A program made the translations under genes and the position numbers. Below the pieces are notes generated by a model that was given only the letters and a program-made list of their open reading frames with translations, was not told the origin of the DNA and did no database searches. Below, one piece after another: positions 58,759 to 64,000 of a stretch of 64,000 bases of DNA. This DNA comes from Pyrrhoderma lamaoense. Lineage: Eukaryota > Basidiomycota > Agaricomycetes > Hymenochaetales > Hymenochaetaceae. Each line of letters opens with the position of its first letter. The first letter of the stretch is position 1. Where the stretch lies: NCBI GenBank assembly GCA_002794735.1, contig NBAZ01000001.1, positions 1,116,001-1,180,000 of the forward strand, in the 5' to 3' direction.

Positions 58759-59965
58759 ATGAAGGTTCGACCTCTTGTAGATGAGCCCGTCGAGTATGGA
58801 AATGATGCATCATTCTGGGTTGAGTATCCTAGTGGTCTAGTTGATCTCTCTCGATCAACACATCTCTCAAAACTTGATGGTGTCAAAGAGCCACTTCTGC
58901 TTCAAGGTCAACGTGATGTAGCAGTAGATGGTGATCGTACCATTCGCATCAATACAAAAAAGAGTGCTCTTGTAGTTATAGATATGCAAAAGTGAGAAAC
59001 AATGTTTTTCCTTGGAGAGAAGAGGCTTGGAAAAATGGATCTAAATATCAAAGTTTAATTTTGTTCATATCCGGATTAGCTACTTCTTACATCCGGAATT
59101 ACGCAACCATCCAAAGGGAATGGCATGTATAGATCCAACTATCAATATGTTAACTCCACTCCGAGAAGCAGGTGTCAAAATACTTTGGGTGTAAGTTTTC
59201 TCTATAGTCTTTTAGTAAATCATTATATCTGTTTTCTAAAGTATTATACAAATATTTGAATATTCGAAACAGAAACTGGGGCCTTACTGATCACGAGTTG
59301 ACTACGATTCCACCAAGTCTCGTTCGTGGTTTTAAAAAGGATGGGAAAGGTGGATTCGGTTCTGAGTTGCCCGGTGGATTTGGCCGGCTACTTATGCGAG
59401 GTGCATATAATTCCGAGCTGTATGGACCTCTTCAAATTGAATATGAAAAGGGGAGAGAACAGGGAACAGATATTTGGATCCATAAGAACCGGTGCGTAAC
59501 ACTCGTAACTGATTGTCTTGTCTTTTAGCTTAAATAATGTATACACCGGCAGTATGAGCGGCCTTTGGGGCCCACAGAGCGCACTTGATTTATACTTAGA
59601 GCAGGAAGGTGTTGAAACATTATTCATTACTGGTGTGAATGCGGATCAGGTGAGGATAGTGAAACTTCTACCGTGCTATATTTACGACCTTCTAATCGTG
59701 CCAATAACAGTGTGTTCTAGGGACACTGGTGGATTCATACTACCGTGGGTACGATGTTGTACTCGTTAAAGATGCTACGGCAACTACGTCACCTGAAGGA
59801 GCCTTGGAGAATGTATACTGGAATACAGGAAATGTACGTACCTTGTCCCATTTTTTCAGATGGTGAACGTTTTACATGTAACTTACTCTCGATAAATTAT
59901 CAAAGAGTTATGGATTTCTTACTGATAGCCGACGTGTAGTGGATGGTGTCTCACAAATACGTTAG
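58759..59965 (+). CDS. Isochorismatase-like cysteine hydrolase
   Basis: Six exons (58759-58991, 59080-59190, 59273-59491, 59553-59649, 59711-59833, 59906-59965) give 280 aa, intact. The family triad is visible: Asp in ALVVIDMQN, a Lys in DIWIHKNRMSGLWG, and Cys in GVNADQCVLGTLVDS. RGYDVVLVKDATATTSPEGA follows as in relatives. The fold hydrolyses amide or enol-ether bonds (isochorismatase, nicotinamidase, carbamoyl hydrolases). A 70-residue N-terminal extension before the catalytic Asp is present. Substrate cannot be assigned. Confidence 0.9.
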
Positions 59966-60335
59966 AAAGTACTATGTGATACAATTTTGCCCATTACCAA
60001 GTAAAATCAAATGAAAATGAGATTAGGTGACTGCGCAAGTAAAATTAAAGATAGATTTACTTACACGGCTCGGCGGACACCGCCACACTACCCTGAAACT
60101 GCTACAAAAAACGGACAACGATCCGTTTTTGAAAGCATGGGGTATAGGTAAGCTACCAACCCTCCAGTGGGCGTCATGGCGGTGCATCTGTGGTTATTTG
60201 ATACGGTTCTAAGCCCGCGAATCTGTGTAGAGGATACCACATATTTAAGGTGTGCTTAAAATCAATGTTGAAACCATAAAAAGTTTGATATCCGGGCTTC
60301 CCTCTTCCTTGATAACTTACATTCAAGCCAAAAAT
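59966..60335. other. Intergenic, same-strand
   Basis: About 370 bp; nothing supported. Confidence 0.35.
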
Positions 60336-61748
60336 ATGGTATGGACTAAACAGATTACAAGTCAAGTATAACTTGTCTCATTTTGTTCTCTTTACTAGTC
60401 GTCTGATTCCGTCTCATCCGACTCTCCGTACGGGTATATACCCAATGCTTCTGTTTGCCTTGCCTTTATTTCACTGTTTGGAGTTTCAACACGTAGGATC
60501 TCTTCCTGGCCTAATGAATGCCAATACTGATAGTCTGTGTCAAGTACTACATCTCGGAGAAGCACTATACTTTAGATTATGGTGGTTACTTCCGACTGTT
60601 GTTCTTGCTGGTATAGGCGAGGTCATTGGTTGGGCAGGCAGGTATTGGTCGAGTCAAACATTCGAAGCAAGTTCCGTGAATCCATTCCTTATGCAGTAAG
60701 ATACAGTCCTATCTTGATTATGTACTAAGGATTAAAGACGTTGGTTTCGCCAGGATAACTTGCACTATTATTTCACCGACTCCGCTACTAGCGGCAAATT
60801 TCGTTATATTAGGGACATTGATTAAATACCTTGGACCCCAATACAGTCGCCTTAGTCCAAAGTGGTGTAAGTGTGCATTTTGATCTCACAATGTAAACGA
60901 AGCCGTGGAAGCTAATTTTTTATTTTAATTTAGATACGATCATATTCTGCGGAGCGGTAAGTACAATGTGTTGTCGAATAGATGACTTATGAACTTACTA
61001 TCTTGTAACTTCTATAGGATATTATAGCTCTTGTTATTCAGTCAATAGGGGGAGCATCTGCCTCTGAAGCTGCTCAGAACAATGAGAATGCCACAACGTA
61101 AGTCAGGCCCTTCCTATGTGGTTCTCACTTTCTTATACCTTTATCAATCCTTTCTAGTGGTAGCCATATCATGCTTGCTGGTATAGTTTTCCAAATGGGT
61201 ATGTTATCTACTATTACTATCATAACATCAAATTGATTTTTCCAACTTATAATTCGAAGTCGCTATTGTCATTTATGTTATTATGGCATCTGAATTTCTC
61301 TTCCGATACTTCACTAAGAGGCCTCTGAGAGTCCTTGACAACAAGAATTTTGAAGAGGGTCCTCTAGACAAGAAAATCAAACTTATGATACTAGGCCTAT
61401 GCTTAAGTACCTTGTTTATCTTTATTCGGTGAGTATCATTTTTTCTATCGCTCTATTACACTTGATGTTTATACCCCTTTCTCTAGTTCTGTTTACCGTA
61501 CTATAGAGCTCACTGATGGCTGGGATGGGAGAATCATCACAAACGAGCTATACTTCAGTAAGTAATAATCATCATTATCCGTGTCCATCTTTTGAGCTGA
61601 CTCACTACCTTCAGATGTCTTGGATGGAGCAATGATTATACTTGCAATCTATACTATCAATATCTTCCATCCTGGTATCCTTCTGAAACATGCGGTGATG
61701 AGGAACAAACAAGTTGAAAAGTTTGGGTCCCAGAGCACTGTAGTCTGA
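60336..61748 (+). CDS. RTA1-family multi-pass membrane protein, copy 1
   Basis: Ten exons (60336-60338, 60399-60492, 60545-60695, 60754-60866, 60934-60956, 61018-61097, 61158-61198, 61260-61428, 61487-61557, 61615-61748) give 292 aa. The first exon would be the ATG alone, spliced by GTATGG...ACTAG to SSDSVSSDSPYGYIPN; this start is an inference. Seven membrane segments can be placed. RTA1 signatures include LHLGEALYFRLWWLLPT, IGEVIGWAGRYWS, ISPTPLLAANFVILG, HIMLAGIVFQ and SVYRTIELTDGWDG. Family members (Rta1, Rsb1, Pug1) affect lipid translocation and stress resistance. The final exon encodes IFHPGILLKH and a short polar tail. Confidence 0.88.
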
Positions 61749-62325
61749 TATTTTGTAATGTCTCATGGTACGATGTGTATACCTTTATTCTTCCTTCTAA
61801 TCAACTACGGACTACTTTTTACTGTTTTCGTTTTTGCTTGTTGTGTTTTGTCTTACCCTTTATAGAAATATATGTGACATCATTACAAATCTTGCTTTTC
61901 TCACCCATAGGGTCACTGTGAGAGCAAAGTGTGATTTATCTTATTTAATTGTGTACAGGCGCTGTTCCTTTTTTTATTATGTTACTTCCGAGGGACCATC
62001 AATTGATTCTTCCGGAGGACCATAAATTGATGAGACAGCACCTTTGTTATATCTATACATTAGACTCATATTAAAGCTGAGTGGCTTCAGTGATTGTCTT
62101 AGCCCCTTACTAAACACAATTGTGACGAACAAGCGGACGCTGGTCCGACTGACCGAAACACTTATCTACGACATAATTTGTCATCTTTTTAGCGGCTTTC
62201 ACGGCATGCTTTCTGAAGATAAAATTAGGACTAACATGAAGAATCGGACGCCCACCTTGCGAAAGTTGTGTCTCTCTGGGAAATAGTAACCCTCTGCACT
62301 TCTCCCTCATCTTGCTACGTTGACC
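61749..62325. other. Intergenic region between the RTA1 copies
   Basis: About 575 bp, with one short tandem repeat listed separately. I see no gene remnant from the duplication itself. Confidence 0.4.
61985..62031 (+). repeat. Two-copy imperfect tandem repeat, 24-bp period
   Basis: CTTCCGAGGGACCATCAATT at 61985 recurs with few changes from 62009 (CTTCCGGAGGACCATAAATT). Each copy ends in GAT. Lies in the 3' flank of RTA1 copy 1. Confidence 0.75.
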
Positions 62326-63748
62326 ATGGTGAGCTTTTTCATATTTTTCGTATCTATTCAGAGACGAATATGCCAGAAAGATCAATCCGGATTTATTATA
62401 TGGATATATACCAACTGAAGGTGTCTGTGCTACCTTTGTAGCACTATTTGGTCTTTCCACGTGTAAGTAGGATGTTCTTGTGTTCTAAATTCGCCTACTA
62501 GAAGACTGAACTTCCATGCAAATAGTGATCCACCTCGGAGAAGCAATCTATTTCAGATTATGGTGGTTATTACCGACTATCATCTTGGGTGGTATTGGAG
62601 AAGTTATTGGCTGGTCTGGTAGACTATGGTCAAGTAAGACCTACCTCGGTAATCTCGTGGAGCCATACCTCATTCAGTAAATAATATCCAGGATTCGTAG
62701 CTGTATTGTATACTTATCTCTTTTACCTCTAGGATTTCTACGACAATCATCTCACCGACTCCAATCGTGGCCGCTAACTTTGTAATTCTGGGAATATTAA
62801 TTCGTCATCTTGGAACACACTATAGTCGATTGAACCCACTTTGGTGTAGGTATATATCATGGATGTAGCTGCCAAGAGCTTTGCTAAAACTGTTAATACA
62901 TCACAGATACCATTGTATTTTGTACAGCTGTGAGGACAAATGCGACTATACTCATACTAACAATGTGCTAACTACTTCATGACAATTTACTAGGATGTTG
63001 TAGCTCTTGTGGTTCAAGCGATTGGGGGTGGACAAGCTTCAAAGGCTCTCCAAACGGGTGTGGGGGATCCGGAAGTGTACGTCTTATCAGATAAAAGCTC
63101 TTATTCCAAATAGCTAAACCATCTTAGTGGTGGACATATCATGCTTGCCGGTATCGTAATTCAATTGGGTAAGGGTTTGTGTTCTAAGATCTACGTACTT
63201 ATCTATTGACTATCTGCTCTTTATAGTCGCTATCACGATATATGTATCTCTCGCCATCGAGTTTCTGTATCGTTACTATACCAAGAAACCTCTTCGGAAG
63301 CCAGCTGATACCGACGTCGAAGGTCCATTAGACACCAAGATTAAATTAATGATTTTTGGGCTATGTCTCAGTACATCATGTATTTTCATCCGGTGAGCTT
63401 GTTTCAGATCTCATTTTTTTCGAGCTACTTCTCATATGGCTTAGAGCGATATACCGAACAATTGAACTTTCCGATGGGTGGACGGGTAGAATAATCAGGA
63501 CCGAAGTTTACTTCAGTAAGTCTAAGTCTTATAATGAACATAGCGCATAGTGAACGATAATGATGGTTGGTTCCCCTTTACTAGATGTATTAGATGGGGC
63601 AATGATCGTGATCGCCATGTATGCGATAAATATTTTCCATCCTGGTATTCTCATCAGTCACATCGACCCGAAGACCTCAAATTTCGAAAACGATTCGAAA
63701 GAATCAAGTGATATTGAGGTTTCTGGAAAGAATAAGGCCGCCGTATGA
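62326..63748 (+). CDS. RTA1-family multi-pass membrane protein, copy 2
   Basis: Exons from the second onward: about 62364-62462, 62526-62676, 62733-62845, 62907-62929, 62994-63076, 63128-63168, 63227-63392, 63445-63515, 63585-63748. Most exons equal copy 1 in length or phase, and all introns fall at the same positions. Signatures: LIHLGEAIYFRLWWLLPT, IGEVIGWSGRLWS, ISPTPIVAANFVILG, HIMLAGIVIQ, AIYRTIELSDGWTG. The N-terminus is the weak point: ATG 62326 followed at once by GTGAGC is the best start, but its splice is out of phase by one base. An extra G there would give MDEYARKINPDLLYGYIPT. About 304 aa with that assumption. Confidence 0.85.
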
Positions 63749-64000
63749 TAGTGAAAACATCTTTACCCTAGCTCACTTTTAGACTTTTAGCATTTTCATT
63801 TTTACTTATGTTTGTTATATCCTAAATGTTGTACCGATAATATTAATTTTTAACTTTAAAGTTCGCTTCTCAGAAATGGTTCACGGCAATCAGCGTTACT
63901 AGTCAGTAGTATTTTATACCTTATTTTAACAAATTTGTGAAGCCCAAACGCGCCAAGAATTTATTTGTTCCTTCAGAAATTTGTAATAACTACTCAAAAA
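63749..64000. other. 3' flank at window end
   Basis: AT-rich, 252 bp, no supported feature. Confidence 0.35.

Noticed and set aside
62110..62460. 116-codon minus-strand frame between the RTA1 copies
   Set aside because: It overlaps the first coding exon of RTA1 copy 2 in antisense and has no family features.

Overview
This window is nuclear DNA from a filamentous fungus, most likely an agaricomycete basidiomycete. Genes are dense, on both strands, and cut by many short introns (about 48-75 nt), often leaving exons of only 12-25 nt. Gene content supports this: a cytochrome-b5-fused sphingolipid-type desaturase, a Pal1 protein, tandem RTA1 transporters, a GT31 glycosyltransferase and a TPR-less SGT1. 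I saw no tRNA, rRNA, CRISPR array, transposon or provirus.

Layout, left to right: PAL1 family (-, partial) / desaturase (+) / ribosomal eL13 (-) / MetE-like Zn methyltransferase (+) / unknown (+) / RAD51 (-) / SDR (+) / thioredoxin-fold SH3BGR-like protein with a long tail (-) / LMW tyrosine phosphatase (+) / PEX16 (-) / large disordered unknown (+) / CorA Mg transporter (-) / RRP36 (-) / NUS1 (-) / SEC17 (-) / PCM1 (+) / DUG3 (+) / cupin (+) / rhamnose-dehydrogenase-like SDR (-) / KARI-like protein (+) / RBM39-type splicing factor (+) / acyl-CoA thioesterase (-) / alpha-beta hydrolase (-) / D-serine dehydratase (+) / Rab4-like GTPase (+) / Ser-Thr-rich membrane protein (+) / SGT1 (-) / GST-like (+) / GT31 (-) / isochorismatase-like hydrolase (+) / two tandem RTA1 genes (+). 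Most are unrelated housekeeping genes. Possible local relationships are divergent promoters (RAD51/SDR, SH3BGR-like/LMW-PTP, SEC17/PCM1, SGT1/GST, SDR/KARI-like) and the RTA1 tandem duplication.

The strongest window-wide signal is technical. In at least 16 places, within 13 different genes, a conserved reading frame breaks by exactly one missing base, and each break is repaired by adding one G or C to a short G/C run. When the spliced exons were summed with that one base restored, every affected gene gave a whole number of codons. This looks like deletion-type consensus error rather than gene decay, so the coordinates below treat these genes as intact. The most biologically interesting items are a ketol-acid-reductoisomerase-like protein lacking the catalytic His of the family, a single-domain MetE-like enzyme, a GC-AG intron in SEC17, a CorA protein with a changed GMN region, and several unrecognised proteins.
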